From NCBI GenBank assembly GCA_963965975.1, contig OZ014411.1, positions 15,962,446 to 16,026,445 on the forward strand: a stretch of DNA of 64,000 nt, in the 5' to 3' direction. Under the pieces are notes generated by a model. That model saw only the letters and a list, made by a program, of their open reading frames with translations, was not told the origin of the DNA and did no database searches. Shown in pieces: positions 26,186-44,434 of the stretch (positions within the stretch are counted from its first letter, which is position 1; each line of letters starts with the position of its first letter). The stretch comes from Xestospongia bergquistia. Taxonomy: Eukaryota; Porifera; Demospongiae; Haplosclerida; Petrosiidae. Both the position numbers and the translations under genes were made by a program.

Positions 26186-29100
26186 GGTTCTCTAGTACTA
26201 CAAGAAAGTAGCAAACTATAAAACTCCATACATTTTCAATGGCATACCTTTGACATACTTCAAATTTCACATGTTTGAAGATTTAACAAATAATAATTTT
26301 CGCCTTGAGAAGTCAGCCGTCTCAATTCAAAATTACAGTTTTAATTATACGAAAAGATATTTTATTATAACGATTATTATTATTAAAATAATCGTTATAA
26401 TAAAATATCTTTTCGTATAATTAAAACTGTAATAATGACCAGGACTCTAGGTATTGTCTTCTACAATTTAAGACAGCTATTAAGCCACCAAGGTTCTGGA
26501 AAAAAAGAAGGAAGACTAAGAATGCCTAGAATTATTCGTCATCTGAACTATCAGATTGGTTTGAGTAGATTTTCCGTCTAATAGTTTAATGATCAAAATT
26601 ATTAACTAACAGGTATCAGGAAAGTCTGTATCTCTTTGTTGGAATTGAAAAGCAGCTGCCAATGTCAATTTTCCATAGCCTCTTCACAAACATGAGAGAA
26701 AATGTGGTTTGTTTGTATGATATGCACGTGAACAAATAATGAGTAAAATTAAAATGTACTTCAACACTAATTATAAATAATAAGAGAGGAAATACCTCGT
26801 GCATGCACAAAATACCTTTTTTAATGAAGGGTTCTTCTCAGAGTATAAATCAATTTAACAATACAAGTAGGTAATGTTGTTGATTAACACTTCTTTGAAA
26901 GTTACCAAAAGTGTTGTTTACAGACTAATTGTTACAGTTGATTGATACTCTACTATGTATAGGTATTAGAGTATATTCATTTATTGAATATTGTGATACC
27001 TTTAGTAATGTTATTATATTAACAGTTAATATACATATTTGTCATTATATTTAAAGTCATAATAGGCCAACCTGGACAGCCCCACTGAGTACATCAAACC
27101 TTATAAATCTTTGCATATACATGTAATATAAACTGTTTATATTATTAGTAAATATTTCTATTATGTTCTATCTTAGAGTACTAAGGAGGTTGTGTGTAGA
27201 AGATACAAACATTATGACTGGTTACACGATAGATTGGCAGAGAAGTTTACTTTCTTCAGTGTCCCTCCACTCCCTGACAAGCAATTTTATGGTAAAAGAA
27301 ATAAGTATTAATGTTCTATCACTTACAATGTAGTAATGGCATGTTCTATATAATCATAGATTGTGTAGACTAGATAACTTGGATTGATAACACCCACGGA
27401 CTTCCGGAACACTCCTTGTCTTAGAATAAACAATGTATTGTATTATTAGCTTGTTATATTGTTAATAATGAGAAAAAGGCTACTATAGTCAGAATTGCAT
27501 AATTAAATAATGAAGTTATTATAGTGAGCTATAATACTTTTATCTTTTAATACATAACTGACTTGCTAGACTGTATGCCTTATTTCAAGTACTAGACCAC
27601 CAAAAGTTTGAGTACCTCAGTGACCTTTCTATCGGATTTATCATTAAGTAAAAGACTTACTTCAAATAAGTTTGTTGCTTAAATTCATATAGTTTTATTT
27701 CTTATACTGTTTATGTTAAAATATTTCAGTATTAATTTTGCTATAAGAAGCAAGAGTCCCAATAGTGTCAATTAAGAAGTAGTAATTCAAGAAAATTTAA
27801 CTTTACTTTTACAAAACAAAATATATAGACAACATGTTGTTGATCAATAGAAATGAGTTTGATTCTATAAATATTGTATGAAATTCTGTTTTGAATGTGT
27901 TCACTTCATACTGCTAAGTAATAAAAATTATAAATATATTTAATGACAGAGTGTGTTTCTAATATGGAGGAACCTCCTCAAATTGGCAGAATACAACTTT
28001 ACTTGTTATTATTATGAGATTCATAGTTTATGAAAGACTCATTGTTTACTTACTTAATGATTGCTAACTGTGTATATAATATATCATTGTCATAACTATA
28101 TTTGACAGGTCGGTATGGTGAGGAGTTTATCGAGAAGAGATGTGAGAAGTTACAAATGTGGACAAATAGGATAGCAAGACATCCTATATTGTCACGATCT
28201 GATGTTGTTCATCATTTTTTGACTTGTCCAGATGGAGATGAAAAGGTACAATAATATAATGAAATACTATTATTGACCATGACTAGCTTAATAATACTAA
28301 TAATGGAAAATCTTGTTATAGTATTAAGTTTATGATAGTACCTACTATTAGAGTATTAGTCAGTGTTGGGGCCCATTACAATTGTAATTGTAATCAGACA
28401 AAGTAATTGCAATAATCACAAGTGATTACATCAATTACAGTAACCTTTGCAAGTAGTTCATGGAACAAGTACATGTTGCCTGTGTTAGCATTTACTGGTG
28501 CAAATTTATGAAATGAAGCATGAAAGAACGTGTGAAATTTGATTTTTGACATAAATTAATTTTCACATATTGGACACTCCACTAAACTAATCCATTGAAA
28601 TCTATTTGCATAGTATCACATGATTAGTAAGATATGGTACAGTATAATGAGGAAAAATATTTATGTAATTTGTATACCAGCAATATATATAGTGGTAAGC
28701 TACATGTATTTAGTATATTATACTGTATATAACATTGATTAGTAAGTTAACTTAATATTATGGGTGTATTAGACACATGTCAATTCGTATTGTTACCATT
28801 GTAGACTGAAGTGTACTATATTTTGTCTATAGGAATGGAAAGCAGGTAAAAGAAAGGCAGAAAAAGATGAAATTGTGGGTGGAGCTATGTATTTTACATT
28901 GGAACCTACTGCAGCAATGGATTTAAATGATGCGTAAGTAATTAATAATGTTATATCTATATCAGTGTACATTGTGGATTGTTTATTGTGTTTCAATGCA
29001 CTTCTCTCTGTCTCTGTCCGTCTCTGTCTCTCTCTGTCTCTTTGTCTCTGTCTCTCTCTTTCTCTGTCTCTCTCCATCTCTGTCTCTCTCCGTCTCTGTC

Positions 29101-31254
29101 TCTCTTTCTCTCTCTGTCTCTCTCTCTCTCTCTGTCTCTCTCTCTAGTGAGAAGACAGTTGAACACTTTGGTGTATTCTTAGATGCTATGGCTGAGAGTT
29201 GTACAAAAATGAAGGCTAAATTTGTTGATCATTGTAACAAAATGTCTGGACGTAAGTATATTGTATATAATTACATATTTGGAGTCTTAGATATCATACA
29301 AGACTTCCAAGTATATACAATACATGTTCATTAAAGCTATTATATTTTTAATAACACAATATTGTCATAGTATCAATGACGCTCTAATTTGAATGTCAGT
29401 ACTTTGTGCGATTGGCAAATGTTTTATAATTAACATACAATGAAACATTTGTTTATATATTTACATTTTATTTCAATTAATATCTCATAACAAGCTATAA
29501 TATTTTTCTTTGTCTCTGTTAGCATTTATGGCTGAGTTTCACAAGATGTCCGCTGTTATTATTGGATTAGCACATACTTTTGCAATGGAAAATAAGGAAT
29601 GTGAGTATCTAAACATTATAATCTCTTTACCTCTTAATAACTTAAATTTATTGTTCTATTGTTATACACTATGTGTACCTTCTCTAATACTTTTTCTTTC
29701 ACAGATGCTAATCCATTAACTGAAGCTATTGACTATACTGCTGAAGTATATAAAGATATTGGAACTATGCATGCACAACAAGTAAGTTGAGTACATATCA
29801 TTGTGACATTGTATATACTATAATATGTACATTGTATATACTATAATACCATTGAATGTACCTTAATATTTACATTGTATAATCTTTATTGATAGCAGTG
29901 CGAGGGAAATAAGTAAAAGAAAAAATTTGATCATAAGAAGTTTGAGCATTACATTAAACTGTTATCATTTACAGTATTATCTGATTCACACAGTCAACTT
30001 TGATCTGTTTTATATAATATCAGACTAAGAGATGTTTAGTACATGTACTAATAAGAGCTACTCTATTAAGTTTCAATATTCTCTCTTGCAGCCAAAGAGG
30101 GATATGTTGCCTACAATGGATGTTCTCAAAGAGTACCTTGGACTCATTCAAGAATTTCCAGATACAGTAGATATACACAGAGGAGCTATGAGTAAGGTCA
30201 AGGATTGTGAAAGAATGAAAGAAGAAGGAAGAATTGATGTAAGTGGAGAGAGAGAGAAAGAGAGAGTTCAGGTTATTTATCCACCTGAAATTACTAAGTT
30301 TATAAATTTAAGTGAAGTTTGAGATACAAGGTATGATCATATTATGACATGAATTTGTGTCAAAATCTATTTTGGGAAATGGCATTGTCAGTATTATATT
30401 ATACATTTATACTGTTATTAAACCCCACCCTAAAATGTAAACCCTAAATGCTTGAGCATACAATACACAGTTAGTATTGAGTTACTCCCATTATTGCATT
30501 ACCATTAAGTTAAGATACTGGGTGTAGTTATACAGTTAACAGTTAGATAATACAGTGTGATACAAACTTTTAATTCATACATTATCTTTGACATACACTA
30601 CAGTATACTAATATAGTATGATCTGTTTTGTTTTATCCTTCATAGTTTATGGAAGCTAGTGAGATCACTGCTAGATCTGAGAAGGTATCCTCTATAGTGC
30701 TATCTGAAATATATCATTTCCAACACGAGAGAGTAGTGGACTTCCGTGAGATGATGAAATTTATGCTTCAACAACAAATCAACTTTTACACTGAGGTATA
30801 TAGACTCTTCACTTTTTAATAAAAGTGACCTTTAAATGACTACATATTAGTTTGGAAAATGTTGTCTTCACTTGCCTTTGTAGTATTAATTCTGTGGAGG
30901 TAGTTAATTACTAGTTATTATTACATGTATGTTCTCCATATCGGAAGTCAAATTAGGAAGAATTGAAGAATGTACCCATACTGGTATTAATAGTCATAGA
31001 CCCCCATATAGATAATATAACAAATGTCAAGTTTAGATAATAGATTTTACCTCTGCCTCTAGGACAATGTGACAAAGTTGATGCCAAATGCTATAAATAT
31101 AACTATTTAAGTTTGCAAGTAGCCAATAAAATAAATAAAACAACGATATGTCTTTAACAACAATAATATAACATGTCATTATTTTTTGTTATAATAGATC
31201 ACTGGAAAACTGCAATCAGCTTTGGAACGCTACAATGATAGCACTGATCTCTAG
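19191..31254 (+). CDS. SNX9/18/33: Sorting nexin of the SNX9/18/33 family (SH3-PX-BAR)
   Basis: Sixteen exons splice to an open frame of 529 aa, close to the usual 570-630 aa of the family: 19191-19205, 23152-23238, 23322-23393, 23938-24061, 24165-24264, 25386-25482, 25666-25794, 27177-27291, 28109-28245, 28833-28933, 29148-29251, 29523-29600, 29705-29781, 30092-30238, 30646-30795, 31198-31254. Residues 1-58 are an SH3 domain (LLYDFEG, GDGWWE, GLVPESY). Residues 59-135 are an acidic, low-complexity linker (DEWQDEWDE), which in the family recruits clathrin/AP2. Residues about 165-290 are the PX domain ([39 protein letters not shown]), binding phosphoinositides. After the hallmark [13 protein letters not shown] (about 292-305) a BAR domain fills the rest. 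Family members couple dynamin and actin assembly to membrane curvature in endocytosis. Exon 1 has only five codons and is followed by a 3.9-kb intron. The last exon has been copied elsewhere in the window. Confidence 0.93.
19206..23151 (+). other. Large first intron of the sorting nexin gene
   Basis: About 3.9 kb of AT-rich sequence without a supported gene. It ends in a long CT run next to the acceptor. Short open frames on the minus strand at 22,070-22,748 lack domains and duplicates and are treated as chance. Confidence 0.7.
23039..23114. repeat. (CT)n microsatellite next to the exon 2 acceptor
   Basis: A nearly perfect run of about 37 CT units, followed by further pyrimidine-rich sequence, leads into the acceptor cactctcatag/GCT at 23,152. 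It acts as an extreme polypyrimidine tract. Confidence 0.97.
25820..26020. repeat. Minisatellite of ACTAGTACATA-type units
   Basis: Irregular repetition of 10-16-base units such as ACTAGTACATA and CACAGTACAGAT lies in the intron after the seventh exon of the sorting nexin gene. The Cys/Val/Tyr-rich minus-strand frame across it is a repeat artefact. Confidence 0.9.
26332..26433. repeat. Perfect 47-bp inverted repeat with 8-base loop
   Basis: The left arm 26,332-26,378 (starting ATTACAGTTTTAATTATACG) is the exact reverse complement of 26,387-26,433, with ATTATTAA between them. It lies in the intron between exons 7 and 8 of the sorting nexin gene. If transcribed with the pre-mRNA it would fold into a continuous 47-bp hairpin. 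It may be a young palindromic transposon remnant or a source of small RNA. Confidence 0.95.
29008..29147. repeat. CT/TCTG-rich simple repeat at the exon 11 acceptor
   Basis: A long run of TCTCTG and CTCT units ends in the splice acceptor tctctctag/TGAG at 29,147/29,148. Ser/Leu-rich open frames through it are not real; the exon that follows encodes BAR-domain sequence. Confidence 0.9.
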
Positions 31255-31502
31255 ATGGAACACACAGCCACAAAATAATGACCACTCTATACCAATAAGA
31301 TAACGCCTGTTACTTATTTATAAGAAATTTTGCCCTCAATAAATAATTTTTTGTCATGTCTACAAACAACTGATCATACATTGTTACTAAAAGTATACTT
31401 CTTTATTGAAATGATAGTTTATTATTTCTTAGTTTTGTATTTTTCAAGTGCTTCTTTAATACTAATGTATGTGTGTGCTCGAAAAAAAGAATGGATTAGT
31501 TA

Positions 31503-31514
31503 AAAAAAAAAAAA
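31503..31514 (-). terminator. Pol III T-run after 5S copy 1
   Basis: The 5S gene is on the minus strand, and within 10 bases after its 3' end the minus strand has about a dozen T residues, a strong RNA polymerase III termination signal. Confidence 0.7.
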
Positions 31515-31521
31515 GTTCTAA

Positions 31522-31639
31522 GTCTGCAGCACCAGCAATTCCTGGGCGGTCTCCCATCCCAGTACTACGCTGGCCCGACGTTGCTTAACTTCAGTGTTCA
31601 GATGGGAACTGGTGCTTTCAACGTGGTATGGCCGCAGAC
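31522..31639 (-). rRNA. 5S: 5S rRNA gene, copy 1
   Basis: 118 bases with the typical 5S start (GTCTGCGGCCATACCACG), the internal control elements (AGTTAAGCAACGTCGGGCC and GGGATGGGAGACCGCC type) and complementary ends that close helix I (GTCTGC with GCAGAC). One change from the local consensus is in the box after GAGACCGCC (CCAGG for CCGGG). It lies antisense just past the 3' end of the sorting nexin gene. Upstream it has the shared TTTCTTGTC motif and downstream a T-run, so it looks functional. Confidence 0.95.
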
Positions 31640-32140
31640 GACAAGACCGACAAGAAACGGGTATTTGTATCAGTATCTATTAAAGCCATTTCTTGGTGTA
31701 TAATTTATTTGTATGTTTTACTTAATATTAGAAACTTTTATATAGATACATATTACTAACTAATAATTATGTACTAATAAAACACTAGCTACTATGAGAT
31801 AGGATATTTATGAACCTGCTTCCAATGTTTTCTTTTTCAAAAGTACAGTAGTATATGTTATAGGTCTTACTGAGACATTTAAATAACAAGTGATATTGAA
31901 AAAATAAAACATGTAGATCTACTATAGAGAGAAAGAGAGTCATGCTTTCAAAGTTGCATATGTACTGTAACTAATGTTGAGTCATAGACAAGATGTATAG
32001 TGAATGAATATCCTTGGCATTAAATTGTATCAAGGGGTTCTAATATTAAGTCAAACATGCAAATAAATTATACACCAAGAAATGGCTTTAATAGATACTG
32101 ATATAAATACCCATTTCTTGTCGGTCTTGTCGGTCTTGTC

Positions 32141-32258
32141 GTCTGCGGCCATACCACGTTGAAAGCACCAGTTCCCATCTGAACACTGAAGTTAAGCAAC
32201 GTCGGGCCAGCGTAGTACTGGGATGGGAGACCGCCCGGGAATTGCTGGTGCTGCAGAC
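32141..32258 (+). rRNA. 5S: 5S rRNA gene, copy 2
   Basis: Full 118-base copy with intact internal promoter elements, matching the consensus of the window. It is preceded by three tandem TCGGTCTTGTC-type units and the TTTCTTGTC motif and followed within about 8 bases by a long T-run. It is the inverted partner of copy 1. Confidence 0.96.
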
Positions 32259-32264
32259 TTCGAA

Positions 32265-32277
32265 CTTTTTTTTTTTT
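32265..32277 (+). terminator. Pol III T-run after 5S copy 2
   Basis: A run of about twelve T residues follows the 3' end of the 5S gene after CGAAC, and a second run lies a few bases on. Confidence 0.75.
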
Positions 32278-32450
32278 ACTTTTTTTTTACTAATTTAATA
32301 TTCTTTTTTGTATGACTTTTGATATTAAGATGAGTTTAAAAAATCAAATCTAAGAGGCAAAGTCTTGATTATCATTGTTAACACATTCTTTGATATATAC
32401 CTTGACAGAATCACATACTGTGACAAATATAAATCATGTCATTTTTTGGT

Positions 32451-32560
32451 TAACTGGAAAACTGCAACCAGCTTTAATTTGGAACACTACAATGATACCA
32501 CTGTAGATGGAATACACATCCACAAAATAATGACCACTCTATGCCAATAAGATAATGCTT
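32451..32560 (+). pseudogene. Decayed copy of the last sorting nexin exon and 3'UTR
   Basis: The sequence reads AACTGGAAAACTGCAACCAG, then a small insertion, then GGAACACTACAATGATACCA, then the 3' flank CACAAAATAATGACCACTCT. It corresponds to exon 16 and the start of the 3'UTR of the sorting nexin gene, with substitutions and loss of the acceptor and stop. It follows 5S copy 2 on the same strand, unlike the other module copies, in which 5S is antisense. Confidence 0.75.
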
Positions 32561-32865
32561 GTTGCTTATTTATAAGAAATTTTGAGCAAATAGATGTAAA
32601 CATAGGCTTTTAATTTAAATCTTATTCTAGCATTGCAAGTGTTAATGTCCCGTTTGCCCTTTCTATAGACAAATATACATGTGCTAACATAATTGCATAA
32701 CTCTCAATAAATCGTCTTTAAGTAAGTATTAACAAGTAGTGAAATTATAAATAAATAGCATAGAGTTCTCTATTAACAATGAGTTTTGAAAATTATATGA
32801 GGTGGGATGAATGTATTCTACCTAAAAATCTGATGAAGTTTATTCAGCTAGTAAATTATTTTATG

Positions 32866-32906
<41 letters not shown>

Positions 32907-32961
32907 AAAACCCTGGTTCGATAGCACTGGCATAAATAACTGTTTCTTTGTCGTAGTAAAC

Positions 32962-33079
32962 GTCTGCGGCCATACCACGTTGAAAGCACCAGTTCCCATC
33001 TGAACACTGAAGTTAAGCAACGTCGGGCCATCGTAGTACTGGGATGGGAGACCGCCCGGGAATTGCTGGTGCTGCAGAC
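32962..33079 (+). rRNA. 5S: 5S rRNA gene, copy 3
   Basis: Full-length 118-base copy. It carries one change in the central region (GGGCCATCG where the other copies have GGGCCAGCG). Its upstream flank (ACTGTTTCTTTGTCG) is a variant of the shared motif, and about 35 bases of this flank also precede the 5S fragment at 60,448. A short T5 run follows at about 33,085. Confidence 0.93.
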
Positions 33080-33890
33080 ACTTCATTTTTGTTTCTTTTC
33101 TACCATTACTTTCCGTTCAATTTTTGAAAAATGAATGTAATAAAATAGTAATAAAGAGCATCTTAAAAATACCAAACTAAGAGGTAAAAGCTTAATGATA
33201 ATTTTTAATGTACTCCATGATTCTTGATGGAGTCACTCCCGATGACAAAGATGTGTGCTTTGATTTTTGAGATCAGAAATATCACTAAGATTTTCAGAAA
33301 CTGATAACATTGACTATGGCTGGAATTTTCACATTAGTAATTCTAGATCAGGATCTGCTTATACTTGTAACATTGATCAGAAATGTCCCAGAATGTCTAA
33401 TAGGTGATAATGAATTGATTGACTCCATTGATCAACAACAACATGTATATACAGGTAGAGAAAGGGTATAAAGTACATTTGTCTTATTTTTCCTTTAGTG
33501 TATTTCTCATTCTTCTTATGATAATAGTCTACAGTTTATTTCTAGTGATACCAAAAGCCATCCAGGTACTGTCTCATTATTAAAGAATGTAGTTTTATCC
33601 TCCTAAAATTTGGGTGTACCCAGATTTTAGTAAGACAGCTGGCAATACTCTATTATTGATTAGTATTACCGTAACAACTACAAATGTTAGTGTGGGTATG
33701 TTACAAGACAAGGATGTGAAACATTATGACCTTGTAGCAAAGATTGGTCGTATTTTTATCTCTCTCATTGTATAATGTAGAAACACTGGATCAGTAAATA
33801 GATTTGGTCATACAATTTTCAGATTTTTCGAATATTATTTTAGTGCTATTTTATAACACTGATAAATAGCTATTTCTTTTTGTTTCTCTT
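33080..33890. other. Spacer with relics of a Delta upstream region
   Basis: The part from 33,100 to 33,400 is alignable with 45,290-45,620 after the 5S fragment there. The stretch around 33,500-33,600 (GTGATACCAAAAGCCATCCA) recurs at about 61,780, and more distantly at 45,680 and 62,100, always upstream of Delta copies. No intact gene. Confidence 0.55.
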
Positions 33891-34008
33891 GTCTGCGGCC
33901 ATACCACGTTGAAAGCACCAGTTCCCATCTGAACACTGAAGTTAAGCAACGTCGGGCCAGCGTAGTACTGGGATGGGAGACCGCCCGGGAATTGCTGGTG
34001 CTGCAGAC
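33891..34008 (+). rRNA. 5S: 5S rRNA gene, copy 4
   Basis: Full-length 118-base copy identical to copy 2 as far as read. The 3' flank (CGAAC, T-runs, then about 170 bases to ACAAATATAAATCA) also matches that of copy 2, so copies 2 and 4 are recent tandem duplicates. The upstream flank is CTATTTCTTTTTGTTTCTC. Confidence 0.95.
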
Positions 34009-34014
34009 TTCGAA

Positions 34015-34029
34015 CTTTTCTTTTTTTTT
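34015..34029 (+). terminator. Pol III T-runs after 5S copy 4
   Basis: CGAAC is followed by TTTTC and a run of about nine T residues directly after the 5S 3' end. Confidence 0.7.
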
Positions 34030-36496
34030 ACTAATCAAAATATTTTTTGGCATGACTTTTGATATTAAGATGAGTTTAAAAATCAAATCTAAGAGGCAAA
34101 TTTTTGATTATCATTGTTAACACATTCTTTGATAGATACCTTGACAGAATCACATACTGTGACAAATATAAATCACGTTTGTTTTTAATTATAAGATCAG
34201 GAATGTCACAGGTGAGGACTCTCAGAAAGCAACAAGACGATGTTGTGACCAACATTTTCAAATTATTATTAATTCCAGAAGTTAACATGTCTGTTCCTTG
34301 TAACTTTGTCAAATGGTCAGTCTATCCACTGTATACTTATAACTTTAATGGAAATCATTCCTTATGTGACAGATAGATAGAAGAGCAGTGTAACTGTACA
34401 TATACTTTTATCTTTACAATATTTCCTATCCATATATCTGTGAACAAGTTGGAATAAAATTGAAGACAGTATTTATTAAAATGATGATAAATAATATCAA
34501 TGATTTGAATGTTGTGTTGATGGTATCTCAATGACTTATGTTAGTAATCATTGGAAACACATCTGGTATGTTCAATTTGAACTAGTTACAAATCTTCATA
34601 ACAGACATTCATTGTAACAATGTCACAGGAGCTACTCTGCCTTTATATGAAGATAATGAATATTACTGTGAATCAGTGAGGCAAAATAATGACTGGTCTA
34701 ATGAATGACATATAAATACATGTATTATGAATTAGCGTCAAGTAAATATATGGAATTTTCCATCACTCCATATTAATTATATAATTATGCTATCCAGTAG
34801 TGTTACGACAACAGTCATAAAGTGAACTAAATGAACAGCAACTTGATCCAACTTTATTCTTATAGTAACCAGGACTCATACCAAAAGAAATAATTTTTAG
34901 AAAGAAAAACAGGCATTCTCATAACCCAGTATTATAAGTGATGACCACACATCACTCAACTTCAGTGTTCTAATGAAGAACTGGCCTGGGTATGGTGGTA
35001 TTAACATGTGACATTCAACATTCATAACATATATATGTGTGCATTGTATCATTGTAATCTTCAATTCATGATCAGTCAATCACAATTTTATACTTGAATC
35101 AACACATGATTACTATAATTCATGTTTGTGGTAAATAACTATAGTCAAAATTAGAGCCTGTATTGTTTTTGCCTAACATAAATACCATTTAAAGACAGAT
35201 ACATATACACATCACACACTCACTCCTTTAGAGATCTGTTGTCTTATTATCTTGGTTAGACCTCAAGTATAATCCACTGAACTTCCTCCATCATATCCAA
35301 GCTGATGATTATACATCTCCATTGTTCTAAATAAAGTTTGATATCAAAACCTGCAACTTCAATATTGCCTTCTTTTAATGAAAGCCTCTACCAATGCCCT
35401 CATCACAAATTATAAAACAAACACAGACTCAAATGATAATTTTTACAAATATATATATAATCCATTCCAAACTGTGTACTGCTAAGAACAGGTGAATCTG
35501 GGAGCTGGGATATACCTATTAGTTGAATGATACTCTGAAGGCAATAATACTATTCTGGTACATGCTTAGTAATGATTATTCATAATTTAGAGACTCACCC
35601 GATGTTGGATAGCTGATTTACACTCTACCAGTATGGCAGGTCCAACTATTGTCACAGACTTTAATCCAAGCTCTTGTTTTACAGTAAATAAGAAGTCTTT
35701 CATAATTTGGACCTATGTCATACAGTCATCATAACGTAGTCATTTCTTAACTACACTGTTAATCCTGACATAATGATTATAATATACCTATCACTATATC
35801 TCTTATTTATATTTTTATGTGTCTATCAGTTCATCTCAATTCATCTGGCCATCTATTTATCCTTTTACATATATCCATCAGCAAATCCACTCCCTTGTCC
35901 ATTCATCCATTTGTATGTTCATCTATTTTATATGTCCATTTATCGATCAGATGGTCCATAAATCCATCTTTATATCATTCATACAATCAGGGTTTTGTTG
36001 TAATAAAACATTTTGTTTTACTTGAAGTATAGTTGACATTATCAAACCAAATTGGCCCATATTCTTGGCTAAATAAAGCACATTAGAATGGATTATAGCT
36101 GTTATAATTATAAAGAGAGCTAAATAAATAGACTCATAATGAAATTGCCTACTTGTTTTAGAGAAACCAAGTTAATAGCATATGTTGCAGTGTATTCACC
36201 TGATGAAATGAATCTATTTGTATATGTGGTATGTGAGTGCAGCAGGGTGGTCAAAGGTAATAGCGTTCATAGTATATACTATATTTAATTCAGAAGTAGA
36301 TCTATATGCAAACAAATGACACAAACATAATTAAATAATTGCAACCTCAGTGTATTAAAATAAATAATAATCCTGCTATGAAGATATAATGTAATAATAT
36401 CTGAAAAGCTCGATCAGCTTTCTATTAATTATATTTAATACATAATTAATATCTATATTTTAGTTTTAGTTAGTTATAAAGATGTCAAGTAAGTTG
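34030..36496. other. Intergenic between the 5S cluster and the SRCR gene
   Basis: The first about 170 bases duplicate the flank of 5S copy 2. Beyond that the sequence is AT-rich and without supported genes. A TCCAT/CATCTAT-rich stretch at about 35,800-35,960 gives spurious open frames. Confidence 0.6.
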
Positions 36497-42313
<5,817 letters not shown>

Positions 42314-44434
42314 TCTACAACAAACACCAGCGATTGCCAAATGTACTTATTCGATTTTGTCTTACTGACTAAACAGGGTGGGGCTGATAAACTAAACGTA
42401 TTCATAAGATTTGACAGCTCATGTGGGATCAATATCAAGTCTACTATATTCTATAACATAAGAAAAGTGCATGATTGTTTGCTTATTGTATATATATTAT
42501 GTAGTTAATAAATATAAATACACAACAAATAAAGGCATGTATGCTGCATGCATAATAAAGTAGCTGTTTCATTAGCTACTTGAAATGTTGTAACCATATT
42601 GCTAGTAGTGAGGATCATTACGTAGTTAATTCACTAACTCATCTCTGTCTGCAGTATTATAGATCTCTCCTAAAATATCTTCATCAATTGAGTTGTCCAC
42701 ACCTCCTAATCCAGACATCATGAAAAAAGCAAAGTCTAAGCCTTTTTAACTTGTTGATATTTGACAAACACAAAGAGAATTATGCTATATAAACGACAGT
42801 CAGCAATTGAACTATCAGTTCCAGTACATGCAATATTACCAAATAGTACCACTAGTACCAAACTCATTGTTTTCACAAATAATAGCTATATATAATTATA
42901 ACAATAATTCAACAAATTAATATTAATACAGGTTACATGTATATAGCTGTGTGGATTCCTTTACAATTGCAAACTACAGAAGCTGTCATTACTCATTAGA
43001 TCTAGTTCACAAAAAGTAAAAAAGATCAGTATCCATTATAAATAAATATTAAAATATTCTAGTTCACCTCAATTACTACATTGAAGTGTAATAGCACTAT
43101 TTCTGCTATATGTGATCAAGGAGTGTCATAATTAGCTGGTCTTTGAACACAAGAAGGCTCAGTAGGAACATCATATATACAGTAAACACCAGCAACATTG
43201 GTATTAGATAATTCTAATCTGGCATCATTTATTGAGGTAAGTCTTAGTACATTGTATAATGTCACTTTTGTCACCATTGCATCCAACATCTTTGAAGTGA
43301 AGTCATGTTTGGTTTGCCATATTGTGAATCAAAAACAGCAGAGGAAACTAGGAGTACAAGAATGAACCATTCAGTATATAAATGATTTATAACTTTATTT
43401 ATTGTATCAAACCCCACAGGTCATTATAACAAACTTGAACTGTGCCTTCATTATCAAACTCTCCACAATGAATCCAACATCACCATTACTGCACTCTATA
43501 ATTGATATTGAAGACGGTCAAGGTCAATCATCCTTCTTTGAAGACCACACCTACAGTTTATGCTGCTGTTAGAGTGAATTCAAAGGATAAACATTCTGGA
43601 ACATTGTGATAGGCTCTTTTCCCAACTAAAACAATTGACATGATTCTGTACATCTCCCCCACCATAGTTTGTTCCTGGTGAAAAATCATGAATAAATTGT
43701 CACATGTGACTAATTATATTATAATATAATAGACTAATTATATTATATATTCATAGGTTGATTCAATGGTACCCTAACACTATTACAGCATACTAGCTTC
43801 CACTCTTCCTTTTTGTTCATAGAACTATTTATATTACAAGTCGTAAAGACCTTCAAGATAACCAATGTTGTATGTACAATTATACTTTGTATACACTAAA
43901 ATTTTGTTGTAAACTTACTAAACTAAAGCAATGTAAACTATGGTTGATTCCACACTTGTTTGTAACAAGAACTACCTTTATGTACAGGCTTACAATGTGA
44001 GAACATTGTTAATTCTCCAACTATGACAGCTAAACTAATTGAAAGTAGCATACATTAATAGATGTAATTTTCTTGAATATTTTGGCAGTTTGAATGATAA
44101 CAGTACAAGAAACTACAATAATAACATTTGAGTATGTTAATATGGTAATAGCTACTGCTAAAATATTTAGGCTTAGTATTCTGTTCATACATTCTTATCT
44201 CAATATATATATATACACATACAAGTACTAGTGCAGTATTATATGTATTAATTGAGGAGCAAACAGGCTTTTCAAATAGTTGATTAGACTAGTATAAATA
44301 TCTAACGCTTTTCCATATAATACTATAAATTTAACTATTTAAGTTTGCAAGTAGCCAATAAAATAAATAAAACAATGATATGTCTTTAACAATAATAATA
44401 TATCATTGTTGTTGTCATTATTTTGTTATAATAG
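42314..44434 (-). pseudogene. Decayed SRCR fragments and duplicated flank
   Basis: On the minus strand, stretches at about 42,815-43,370 and 43,410-43,700 match parts of SRCR domains 5-7 of the neighbouring gene (for example AACATCATATATACAGT and CATTATCAAACTCTCC in plus orientation), but with indels and missing exons. The interval 42,380-44,434 recurs as 55,940-58,377. In this copy about 235 bases present at 56,215-56,450 are missing. No open gene remains. Confidence 0.7.

Larger units (their letters stand above)
31510..32270. repeat. Large inverted repeat holding two head-to-head 5S genes
   Basis: Arms of about 220 bases, 31,520-31,735 and 32,035-32,260, are near-identical reverse complements. 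Each includes a complete 5S gene and the same upstream flank (GGTGTATAATTTATTTG and so on); the centre of about 300 bases differs. The two 5S genes diverge outward from this centre. Confidence 0.9.

Noticed and set aside
28793-29334. Arg/Glu-rich and Ser/Leu-rich frames near 29.0 kb
   Set aside because: Translation of a CT-type simple repeat at a splice acceptor of the sorting nexin gene.
30032-30322. 96-residue frame as a separate protein
   Set aside because: It is BAR exon 14 of the sorting nexin read through its donor site; the spliced frame continues correctly into 30,646.
32905-32935. tRNA B-box-like GGTTCGATAGC near 5S copy 3 (also near 60,405)
   Set aside because: No A box, no cloverleaf and no anticodon arm could be placed; the stretch is simply part of the duplicated 5S flank, so neither a tRNA gene nor a tRNA-derived SINE is supported.
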